This document shows, piece by piece, positions 18,540 through 27,128 of a DNA stretch of 27,128 nt. The stretch is from the NCBI GenBank assembly GCA_024811115.1, contig JAKOGH010001027.1, positions 1 to 27,128 on the forward strand, given 5' to 3'. The notes under the pieces are model-generated. The model worked only from the letters and a program-made list of their open reading frames with translations, searched no databases and was not told the DNA's origin. The DNA is from Terana coerulea (lineage: Eukaryota; Basidiomycota; Agaricomycetes; Polyporales; Phanerochaetaceae). Made by a program: the position numbers and the translations under genes. Each line of letters opens with the position of its first letter. The first letter of the stretch is position 1.

Positions 18540-19860
18540 TGAAGGATGGGCAAGCCCACTTCCTGCAAATCTTTAATTACTCAACCAACCTTCAAGACCT
18601 TTGAGCTTGCCCAGTTTCAATGCGAAGACACTATATGACTGCTTATGGGCCAAGATATGCTGGCAATTAGCGCCACAGGCAGCAGGAAGTCTGTACTAAT
18701 GTACCTGTACTGTTTGGTCCACCCGGACACAGTAAACATTGTAATATCTCCCATAAATACCTTAGAGAGTGATATAGTGAGTGATATTATATTACACACA
18801 CACTGCTTCTTATAAATACCACCCTCTGAATAGGTCCATAGTGCCAAAGGTCTAGAGATCAGTGCCGTCGCCATAAATAATGAAAGCCTCAAGCCGGACA
18901 CACCTTAAAACATCACTCCAAGATTTATAAGCTGAAGCAACAGCACAGCAGCATCAGATAGTTCTAATGGCATCTGAGCTGCTACCTACTTCACCCTTCC
19001 ACAAGTTTATCAAGTGCTCAAATGTCTGTTTGTGGCTCAGATTGCTAACCATTGACAAAATTCACCTTATGGATAAGTGGAAGGCTGATTTCTGTGTTTT
19101 GTACAAGACTATTCACTAGGTCTGCGCATAGCTTCCCAAATACACTATCCTGCTCAGATTAACTGCAACACTGAAGCCCTGGAGGTCAAACTGAATAAGT
19201 TATTGAAAAGGCAGGGTTTTACGATACCACATCAACTGGCCGGACTGTGCTCGCTATAACATCGATATAACTGCTTGCCCCATTCTTTACCCGCATACAA
19301 TATCAACTTTCCATAACTTTGACTGGCTGATTCTGCTTACTATGACCAAGCCATCTGATGTGCAGAAGATGTTACTCTACTGCGAAACCATTCGCTTTGG
19401 ACATTGTGTTGCTATCTATCTCCAGTCTCTGCTCCTGCAAGAGCTCTGTGCCAAAGGATGTCATATTATTAGGCACATGCATTTCTTGAATTTTCGCAAA
19501 TGTATGGAAAAGGTATCAACTCCTTATACCAAGACAGTGATAAACAGGAAACCAGCATTTATGTGACAACAAACATACTTGGAGTAGGGATGGACTTTCC
19601 AGACTTTGACCAGACAATCTGCTTTGTCACGCCATTTAGTGCCACATCACTTGTATAATAGATTGAGTGAACCTCACGTGGGAGAGATTGCCATGGTGTG
19701 GCATATGTCTATCTCGAAGACACACATTAGTGCAACTCAGCAATATTTGAAGGACATGCAGCCTGCAAAATGTAATGTTTGCCTTCTTTCCAAGCTCTCT
19801 TCATGCTGCCATACCAACAATGCTTAGCATCCACTTGCAAGTACCATCTCAATGACTAAG
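18540..19860 (+). pseudogene. RecQ-like DEAD/DEAH helicase remnant
   Basis: ATP-dependent DNA helicase of the RecQ-like type that is abundant in basidiomycete repeat islands. Motifs in order: F-E-L-A-Q-F-Q (Q-motif region), then M-G-Q-D-M-L-A-I-S-A-T-G-S-R-K-S with Walker A at 18672-18692 (Arg for the usual Gly before Lys-Ser); V-I-S-P-I-N-T-L-E (motif Ia); I-D-K-I-H-L-M-D-K-W at 19051-19080 where D-E-x-H is expected; L-T-A-T-L at 19159-19173 (motif III). The second RecA lobe includes K-P-S-D-V-Q-K-M-L-L-Y-C (from 19345), G-V-G-M-D-F-P-D-F at 19581-19607 (motif V region) and a damaged G-R-D/A-Y-V-Y-L motif VI. Stops and frameshifts make it a pseudogene. Gly-to-Arg and Glu-to-Lys fit G-to-A changes. 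Such helicases are often subtelomeric, but no telomere repeat is present. Confidence 0.78.
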
Positions 19861-20760
19861 CCAGCGGAATTCAATGCTAAGGCAGACGTGAGTACAGACC
19901 TTGAAAAGACTTGGACAAAGAACAGCCTGTGGTGCTAACTAAAATAAGCTCTCAAACTGCCCCTACACCAATATCACTTCCCAAGTGTGCATTTGCTCAG
20001 AAGCAGAAGACACAGGTTGCTTCCAACACTCCCACACTGTGTCTGTCTCTTCAACTCATTATTGCTGCTCACATTCAGAAAGTGTACATCTCACACCAAA
20101 TTAACACCATCTATCAAAACCCAGGAGTTGACGTAGACTGCAGTTGATGCAGCTCTTGCCGACTGCAACCCATCTCTGACCCTCACCCTTTAACTCAGCC
20201 CTCTATGTCCTTTTTAGAAGACTATTTCCTCTCAGTCAACCAAGCCCAACTCAGACAAGACACTTGTATATCTCAAGCCCACGGCTATGGATACTGCCGA
20301 CATTTCCTTTATGCTCAAGAAGGCTGCTCTTGCCATCTACTTGAAAGCACCATGGTATGATGCTTTCACCTATGTTGGATGGAAGAGCTTCCTGCTGCAA
20401 ATGTGCATTGAGTGGATTACCACCAACTTCTATCTTGTTATAACCAAGGAGGTACTTGCAGAGTATATGAATGGATGGCTATTTTGAAATAGTTGCAGGG
20501 AGGCATTATAGAGTGAGGTTGACACATTGCAGCATGAGATGCATGCCACATTGGTAAGCTGCCATGACAAGTTGCTTGAAATGCAGCAAGAGATCTATTG
20601 CCAGAACTGAGAGGAGATACAGAAGGTTTGTAGTATACTTGCAAATGCAGGACTTGACAATGTCAAGCATGTCAAGCTTGTCTCTTCACCTCAGCAGCCA
20701 CACACCTCCTCAGCTTTGGCCAATGAGAATAGGGCTCAATTCTCTACTGTGATTACCAAA
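19861..20760 (+). pseudogene. unrecognised coding remnant after the helicase
   Basis: A chain of plus-strand frames with coding-like composition. 19905-20147 holds K-D-L-D-K-E-Q-P-V-V-L-T and ends in V-D-V-D-C-S, followed after TGA by C-S-S-C, a possible Cys cluster. 20287-20487 holds a hydrophobic/aromatic stretch (F-T-Y-V-G-W-K-S-F-L-L). 20518-20760 holds L-Q-H-E-M-H-A-T-L-V-S-C-H-D-K-L-L-E-M-Q, a likely coiled coil. It may be a C-terminal extension of the helicase gene or a separate dead gene; no family is recognised. Confidence 0.35.
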
Positions 20761-21157
20761 GGCTATTGATGCCAATACTCATAATTTCACCAGTGCATTG
20801 GCACCAAGGAGATTCAGCTAGAAATGGAGTGCGATAAACAAGGGCATTGATGCACCTGGGTTCAAAACTCTGTGTTGCACTTCTAAATAGCTTCAATCAA
20901 GTAAATAATACATTGAAAGCCTCTACTCAATTACATCATACTGAGTTTTGTAATAAAATTTAGGTGTAACCTGTACTTGTATACAGTTACGTAAGCATCA
21001 TTGTCGTTCTCGCTTGCTGTTCGTTATAGTGTACTCTAGCTCGCACCACCACCTCCGTTGTATCACCTGTCAGGTTATCAATACAGCTCAGTCCAGTTCT
21101 TCCGAGCGTGACTGAGCACTCCAGTGAAGACTGCCGGCCAGCAGTCTTACACTAGGC
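20761..21157. other. unassigned sequence downstream of both pseudogenes
   Basis: Region between the plus-strand remnant ending near 20760 and the stop of the minus-strand DUF6589-type gene (21158-21160). It is convergent intergenic sequence. No terminator or repeat is recognised. Confidence 0.4.
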
Positions 21158-23727
21158 CTACATTTCTGTACTAGTATCAACATCCATATACTCAAGCTTA
21201 GAATTCTCTCCCATGCCCTCTTCACAGTCCTCTGAACCACTATCTGAATCCGAGCTGCCCTCACTGTCAGAATCTTTGTTATAGTCACTCTGAACCAGCA
21301 TTCTATCACAAAACTCTAATACTCACCTGCTAGGAATGCTTTGAGGGGTTGGGGAGAGCAGGGGACTTTGAGTAAAGCGAGTAGAGGAGATATGAATCAA
21401 CGATGTTGTTAAGTCTGGGATATTAGCCCTCAGACCAGCCTCCTTATATACATGTGTAGAGGGACCCCAGACACTATCTAAGACCTCCAATACCATGTGC
21501 TGACTGATACAGTCAGGTGATCCATGACCAAGGCTTCAGAGCATACCGCCGCTCTAACTCCCTTATCAAATCCTGACCTAGCTATCATGCTAATATCAAC
21601 ACTATCTAGATGTCCTAATCGAGCTACTGTACACTACCAGTACACAATGTCATAGTGACCTCATAGTGAGGTCATAGTCTAGAACAAATCCAGAACTGAG
21701 TCCATGATCCTGTGTCCATATGAGGTATATCCTCGATAACCATGCGTCCGTCGCATGGCCAACTGATCAGCATCTTGTAACGCTGTTGTGACGACTGGGT
21801 AACATGTCCCGTGACTTGATGTTACACTCTAAGCGCTGTAGACTAGCGCTGAGGGAAATTATGACACATTCCATTGTTCCACATGTTTGGAAAAGGTATG
21901 TCAGGCTTATCTTGTGTATTGTCTTGAACTTCATTAGAAATTGCAATGCCTGAAGTGGTTTCTGACATGATTGATGCCCTTAGTTGCATAGTGCCAGTCC
22001 CGTATAGCATGTTAGAGTTCAAGTTGGTGTTGTCCTCTGAGTCCAAGCTAGCTGCCTCATAAACTCATAAAGTTGACCATAGTGTGAGTTAGAAAATCCT
22101 TAACGCGCGCTATATTGCTAAGTGTATTAAACTCACTCTCAAAGTTGTTCTTTGCTGCATACTCCATAGTACACCCTGCCCAGAATTTGTGCAACTCATG
22201 CTCTTTTATAGCATTTGTCAGATATCTCATCACCACCTCCTTTTTCTTGTGCTTATGAGTGCCACCTTTGTGACCAAGTCCAAAGTTTATATGCAGTGAC
22301 ACCTTGACATCAAAGAAGTAGCAGATATTATATAAGATAATCTTCTTAAAGTGAGAGTTGCTAAAAGGCATTGCTTGCTGCTTGGTTATGCCCTTCAATT
22401 CGCGGTTATTGTGCTCTTGTAGCAGGTTGTTTAGAAACTAGCAGCCTTTATCTTTGGTGAGGTTACAAAGTTAGTGGTTCTTGACAGCATTGCTTAGTTT
22501 GAAACTGAACTCATATTCAAAGTTGCACGCCAGCTCTAGAAGTTTATTTGTATACTTGCTTCAACTAGAGCTATAAAACATGGAAACCTATATTTGAAAG
22601 TTTAATAGTTAGCCTCATACACTATGTGAGTAGGTTGTAAACTCAGAAGTATTACTCACACTCATGATATTAATAGCATATCTTATATCTTCATCAGTGA
22701 CAGCACTCTAGAATTCAAAATGCGCCATACTATCACACATCCTCAAGATTGTATTTGCAAGAACCTAGTTGCTGAAGCCATAGCTAGGTAATGACAATGG
22801 CCACGTTGACCCAACAGAAAATATGCTGTCTTCATTTAAAGTATAGACTGCTCGAAGTGTGCCATCTGTAGTTATATATTTATGAACAATTTTAATTGCA
22901 TGTGCTAACAAACTGTTAAGATCCACTACATGTGCCTTCAAGTATTTGCTCGAATCCTTTATCTGAAAATGCTCTCTATAGCTCATGGCTTAGCAATAAT
23001 ATTAATGCAGAGTATAACAATAGACATATACTTCCAACAGCTCAAGACTTCTCTTTGTAGTGTATCAAAAACTAGGGTTTGAAAGAGTAGAAATCTGGCC
23101 ACTTTACGTCCTTAACTTTTTGACCAAGGAGATCATTCACAAATGCAAATGTGAATGAGTCAGCTATGTCCTTGCCCTAGTAAGTGTGAATCAGTTGCTC
23201 TAAGTCGGCCTAGCCCATGTGCCAAAGTTGAATAATAGGCAACATCTATTTATAGCTTTTGTAGCCATGCAGACAGTCATCAATAAGTCTCTTCAGTGTA
23301 TATACTTTCTTGACTGTTGCCTGATCACCACCAATCATAGTCAACTTTGAAGCAATGTCCTTCTTCTTCAGGCCTAGCTGTGCTATAAGATTGCTAATAA
23401 CTTGCCGATTCCCTTTGCACTATCCTCTTGTGATTTAATGTTGCCAGAGGGAATAGTGTTATGTGGTGACCTTTCTGCATGTGGTGTAGCTTTAGGTCAG
23501 TCCATAACTTTGTGTTCAGCGTCTTTGCATATGTAAAGGGCTCAACATTTTGCACAAGAAACATTGCTATGTTTACAGCTATAATATTATACGGTGCTTC
23601 CAGTCAACTTAACTAAAAGGCGTTGGCATTCAAGTCCTTTTTTGCCCTCCAGCTTACGCTTGCCATGAAGGCCTTAAGGTCGAAGGCCTTCTCCTGGATC
23701 ATAGCCATTTAATGCAATAAGGGTTGC
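21158..23727 (-). pseudogene. DUF6589-type protein pseudogene, interrupted by a solo LTR
   Basis: Minus-strand remnant resembling DUF6589 proteins of Agaricomycetes (function unknown, usually in repeat-rich regions). Family-like blocks in order: N-V-E-P-F-T-Y-A-K-T-L-N (about 23565), I-G-G-D-Q-A-T-V-K (about 23340), L-P-I-I-Q-L-W-H-M-G (about 23235), S-K-Y-T-N-K-L-L-E-L (about 22550), N-N-L-L-Q-E-H-N-N (about 22425) and E-H-E-L-H-K-F-W-A-G (about 22195). Conserved Trp positions have become TAG at 23246-23248, 23210-23212 and 23177-23179 in one frame, with TAA at 22471-22473 and TAG at 22438-22440 in another. An acidic Ser/Asp/Glu-rich tail (21303 down to the stop at 21158-21160) continues in frame across the LTR insertion. 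The N-terminus is cut by the inverted-repeat arm. The DUF label is from memory of the family. Confidence 0.68.
21304..21866 (-). repeat. LTR D (gypsy 1 family), solo LTR with target duplication
   Basis: 563 bp in reverse orientation, flanked by CATTC at 21299-21303 and CATTC at 21867-21871, a perfect 5-bp target duplication as expected for a gypsy integrase. There is no internal region, so this is a solo LTR left by LTR-LTR recombination. The 5' half carries the TGACCTCA/TGAGGTCA palindrome sub-type shared with F. It sits inside the DUF6589-type gene. Confidence 0.95.
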
Positions 23728-23728
23728 G

Positions 23729-25784
23729 GGGTAAGACACCTGCGAAGGCATCGATGCGACACAAGACGCTGCTCTTTCGTCATGAGCTGTGGGGCTAGGA
23801 CTAGGTCAGCAGCGAACTGTGGCAGAGCTTGTGAGGCTGCTCACCCGCTATCGAAACTGTAGGTCTGAGTCAGACTTGCCAGGTGCTGCAAAGAAATCTG
23901 TTCAAATGCGCAGATATGTCTCGTATATGAGACTCTTCCAGCAACCTGCCATCTATACAATCTCAGGCAAAACTTTCTAGCTCAGAAAGAAAGATGCATC
24001 GCTAATGTGAAAAGAATGGCCAAACATAGTGTTGTACCCATGTTGGCGCAGAACTGCATTGATTCATTTGAGAGCGCCGCTTGCAAACTATCGGACAGAT
24101 TTCGGCCGCATTGGTCTCTCTACGAGAACAGCGAGTCCAGCTCCCGCCAGACTACCTTGCTGGGGTTCAGCAGGGACACAATTGGGCATAACAAACCTTG
24201 CTTGTCAAGTAAACCTTCTGAATCTTGCCTAGTTGTGCAGTCTTGGCTGACCAAAGACTCAGCCACATATACGGTTTGCCGTCAAGTCCGACCTATAGAA
24301 TATATTGCACCGTGAGGTGCGTGTGTGGATCGGCGAGGTGCGATTTAATCTACCTCGCTGAAGCGTATAACGCTGAAGAAAGCGCAGCATGCAACAGCCC
24401 AAATGCATGTGTAAAAGGCCGAGTGAGATCAAGACTGAGGTAGAGTGCTGATAGCATGGGCAAGGTAATAAGAGGCCAAGGTGGCATTTCCGTGTGCTCG
24501 CAGGTTTTCAAGGCCCCAGAGCGACTAGTTGATATGCTTGAGGTCACCCTCGAGAGGGCGCCTGGTCAGCCCGAGCTAAGTGCCATGCTCGTACTGCGAG
24601 AGATATTTGGGCGAACTTGAAGGGGCAACCGGCTTAAAAGGAATATTACCGATGAGTCCTACTTGTGACTCTATTGAGTTTGCTGCCGCCTATAGGGCAA
24701 AGGAGTGCACAATGAACGACGGGAAGTCATTCCATTTTGGTGATGGAGAATGTATCACAAAAGTACACTGAACTTTGTGCAAACTTGTGCCGTAGCTGGT
24801 GATGTTTCGTAAGTGTGGTAAGTGGCTAGGTTGGCCAGGCAGTGAAGGATTGGAATATCCAGAGTCAATAGCAGCGGAGTGTTTACTCCATGCCATAGGA
24901 AAATGTGCTCCTGAGTGCAGCATGCCGCAAGTAGTGTAGAAGGTGCTGGTTCTAAACGAGCAGTCGGTATTTGAGTAGCAAGGCCACTATTCAGCTCAGC
25001 TGCTATCAGAAAGAAGGCAAGGGCAATAGGCATGACCATAACTGGAGTTTGCCAGCCAAATGCTATGGCAGGATTATGGAGGAGCGGGTTTTGGCACTGG
25101 GAAAACCATAGAAGAAGGAGAGAATGTCGCTGTAGGACAGTGTATCAGTCACGTTGTCTCTGCTGGTAACATAGGAGGCTGACAGTTGGATGCAATGATC
25201 AGCACACAGCCAATAGATCTGCTTGAGCATGTCATTGGTGTTTGTGCTCTGTAAACATCCAGAGTTTACGACATGTACTACGCCAAAGTTGTCTGACCAT
25301 ATTAGGATTGTTGAACAGTGGCGGTGGCGGTTTATAAGGAGGCCATGGTAAAGTGCCATTTGGAGACTGAGTTTAACTACGACAGCCTCAGCCCATCCAA
25401 TGTTGTATTGCTTGTGAGGTCCGACAGTAATATTTGGTGCCCAGCTCCATGTATTCCAGAAAGGCCCAACTGCTACTCCGATGCCGAAAGATGTGCTTGT
25501 GTCGCCCCACTAGTTGATGTCCAAGGGCTTAGACAAGCACAATGGCAACTCGTTCAGAAGATGTGAGAGCAAGTCCTCAATGCATTCCAAGTCTCTGGCC
25601 AGACCATGGGGAACATTTAGATAAGCTGTGAAGAGCAGAAAGAGTTAGAAAACCATGATGCAGAGCAAATGGGGCAGATGAGCAGATAAATGCCGACAAT
25701 GTGCATGAGCTTTCAAAGGGCCACTTCTGCAAGGTGAACTTTGCATATGCAAGGCGCCAATCAAAGACGAGAGTCAGATCCCTG
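23729..25784 (-). pseudogene. tyrosine-recombinase retroelement remnant (right copy)
   Basis: Minus-strand copy of 5644-7726. The RNase H frame 25063-25359 encodes the same 98 residues as the left copy, including I-W-S-D-N and S-R-D-N-V-T-D-T-L. The recombinase part (about 24550 down to 23770) shows the same H-S-F-H-I-G, with His in place of Arg, and W-K-S-L-I-Y-E-T-Y, so those features predate the duplication. The RT connection (about 25740) has lost several bases that the left copy keeps. Frames in the linker region differ from the left copy by 1-2 base indels. Not functional. Confidence 0.75.
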
Positions 25785-26345
25785 TATTACAAAACTATAA
25801 TACTCACCTGCTGGGATGACTTTGAAAGTATGGGGAAAGCAGAGGGACTTGGGTGGAGCTAGTAGAGTGATATGAATCAACAATGTTATTGAGTCTGGGG
25901 TTTAGCCCACAGACTAGCCTCTTTATATACATATATGAGGGACCCCAGACACTATCTAAGACCTCCAATACCATATGCTGACTGACACAGTCAGGTGATG
26001 TCTGACTAAGGCTCCAGAGCATACCACCCAGCTTCTAACTCCCCTTATCAGGATCCTGACCTTAGCTATTATGCTAACATCAACACTATCTAGATGTCCT
26101 AATCTAGCTACTGTACACTATCAGTCCATGATGTCATACTGACATCATACTGAGGTCATAGTCCGAACAGTTCCAGACCTGAGTCCTGGATCCTACGTCC
26201 GTATGCATATCCCGATGTCCATGCAACAAGCATATGGCAAACTGATCTAGCATCTTGTAATGCTGTGTGACGACTCAGTAACATGTCCCGTAACTTGATG
26301 TTACGCCTAAGCGCCGTAGACTAGCGCTGAGGGAAATTTATGGCA
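25785..26345 (-). repeat. LTR E (gypsy 1 family), counterpart of LTR B
   Basis: About 561 bp in reverse orientation from TATTACAAAAC to AATTTATGGCA. It shares with B the unusual end TTTTGTAATA and the start TGCCA, and abuts the recombinase remnant at the same position. The junction therefore existed before the inverted duplication. Confidence 0.9.
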
Positions 26346-26584
26346 CTTGCTCCGCCTCTCTAACGCAATATCGGTACTGAACCAGCACAGCCACCACAGG
26401 CAAACATAGATTTTGGCCACACAAAAAGTGCTCAAAAGGCTTGGAAGTTTTTCCTTTTCATGCCATGACTCTAATTCCCATATATAAGGTCTGCAGCAAA
26501 AAGGAAAACTTTCAAGTGTTTTTCTGTTACTTTTCATGTGCCCAAAATCAGGCCATGCTTACAGCGAGTGCTGCCATTGCTGTG
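26346..26584. repeat. fold-back spacer between LTRs E and F
   Basis: 239 bp, reverse complement of 4827-5073 with a few differences. It keeps the imperfect hairpin arms (GGAAGTTTTTCCTTTTCATG and AAAAGGAAAACTTTC) around a short AT-containing loop. Confidence 0.75.
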
Positions 26585-27128
26585 TATCACAAAACTCTAA
26601 TACTCACCCATGAATGCTTGGAAGAGTTGGATATAGGGAATGAGTAGAGAGTAGATGGAGATATGAATCAACGATGTTATCGAGTCTCGGGGTTTGACCA
26701 CAGACCAGCCTCCTTATACATATATGAGGGATCCCAGACACTATCTAAGACCTCCAATACCATATACTGACTGATACAGTCAGGCGATGTCTGACTAAGG
26801 CTCCGTGAGCATACCACCGCTCTAACTCCCTTATCGGATCCGACCTAGCTATTATGCTAACATCAACACTATCTAGATGTCCTAATCTAGCTACTGTACA
26901 CTACCAGTACACAATGTTATAGTGACCTCATAGTGAAGTCATAGTCTAGAACGAATCCAGAACTGAGTCTATGATCCTGTGTCCATACGAGGCATATCCT
27001 CGATAACCATGCGTCCATCGCACGGCCAACTGGTCAGCATCTTGTAACGCTGTTGTGACAACTGGGTAACGTGTCCCGTGACTTGATGTTACACTCTAAG
27101 CATTGTAGACTAGCACTGAGAGAAATTT
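26585..27128 (-). repeat. LTR F (gypsy 1 family), mosaic, incomplete at window end
   Basis: At least 544 bp in reverse orientation; the window ends a few bases before the expected TGTCA-type terminus. From 26585 to about 26900 it resembles LTR A in most diagnostic positions. From about 26905 outward it follows LTR D (ACACAATG, TGACCTCA palindrome, CGATAACCATGCGTCC) and not A. It is therefore a chimera of two LTR sub-types. Confidence 0.85.

Larger units (their letters stand above)
23729..27128 (-). repeat. right arm of inverted duplication, cut by window end
   Basis: Reverse-complement copy of 4264-7726 with the same order: recombinase remnant, LTR E, fold-back spacer, LTR F. The copy has many extra short deletions relative to the left arm around 25620-25750 and 24600-24950. 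The core 25063-25566 is identical to the left arm where compared. The outer half of LTR F is not like LTR A, so homology to the left arm may end inside F at about 26905. Confidence 0.87.

Noticed and set aside
22430..23250. Stop-codon reassignment (TAG read as Trp) in the DUF6589-type gene
   Set aside because: TAA and TGA also interrupt the same gene, frames shift, and neighbouring elements show ordinary transition decay.
1..27128. CRISPR arrays, tRNA or rRNA genes, telomeric repeats
   Set aside because: None seen on reading both strands. The sequence is eukaryotic repeat DNA.

Overview
The window looks like a repeat-dense, gene-poor heterochromatic island from a filamentous basidiomycete, most likely an Agaricomycete. 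The reasons are two chromodomain Ty3/gypsy elements, a tyrosine-recombinase retroelement (RT-RNase H-recombinase order), a RecQ-like helicase remnant and a DUF6589-type protein remnant, which together are typical of repeat islands in those fungi. I see no intact host gene, tRNA, rRNA or CRISPR array. Almost every recognisable coding region is broken by frameshifts and stops, so nearly all coding calls are pseudogenes. Family assignments are by eye from motifs, and no database search was possible.

Layout. 1-4263: pol of gypsy element 1 (protease, RT, RNase H, integrase, GPY/chromodomain, then an in-frame dUTPase-like domain), ending in a G8 polypurine tract. 4264-4826, 5074-5636: two tandem LTRs (A, B) of that family, separated by a fold-back spacer. 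5644-7726: remnant of a tyrosine-recombinase retroelement. 7775-8334: inverted LTR (C). 8335-8774: truncated Ala/Thr/Pro-rich reading frame. 9988-16723: gypsy element 2 with both LTRs, gag with a CCHC knuckle, pol and chromodomain. 18540-19860: RecQ-like helicase pseudogene. 21158-23727 (minus): DUF6589-type pseudogene interrupted by solo LTR D (21304-21866), which has a perfect 5-bp target duplication. 23729-27128: an inverted second copy of 4264-7726 (recombinase remnant, LTR E, fold-back spacer, LTR F), cut by the window end.

How it fits together. Gypsy LTRs, the fold-back spacer and the recombinase remnant were assembled first. That composite was then copied in inverted orientation, giving roughly 3.4-kb arms about 16 kb apart. 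Gypsy 2, the helicase and the DUF6589 gene lie in the spacer. Decay has two modes. One is many small indels, visible when the two arms are compared. The other is transition-dominated point change: gypsy 2 LTRs differ almost only by transitions, catalytic Asp codons became Asn, and conserved Trp codons became stops. The second mode fits cytosine deamination or a RIP-like process. The main points to follow up are the chromodomain-dUTPase fusion, the inverted duplication with an almost unchanged core, the clean LTR insertion into the DUF6589 tail, and the transition-only LTR divergence.
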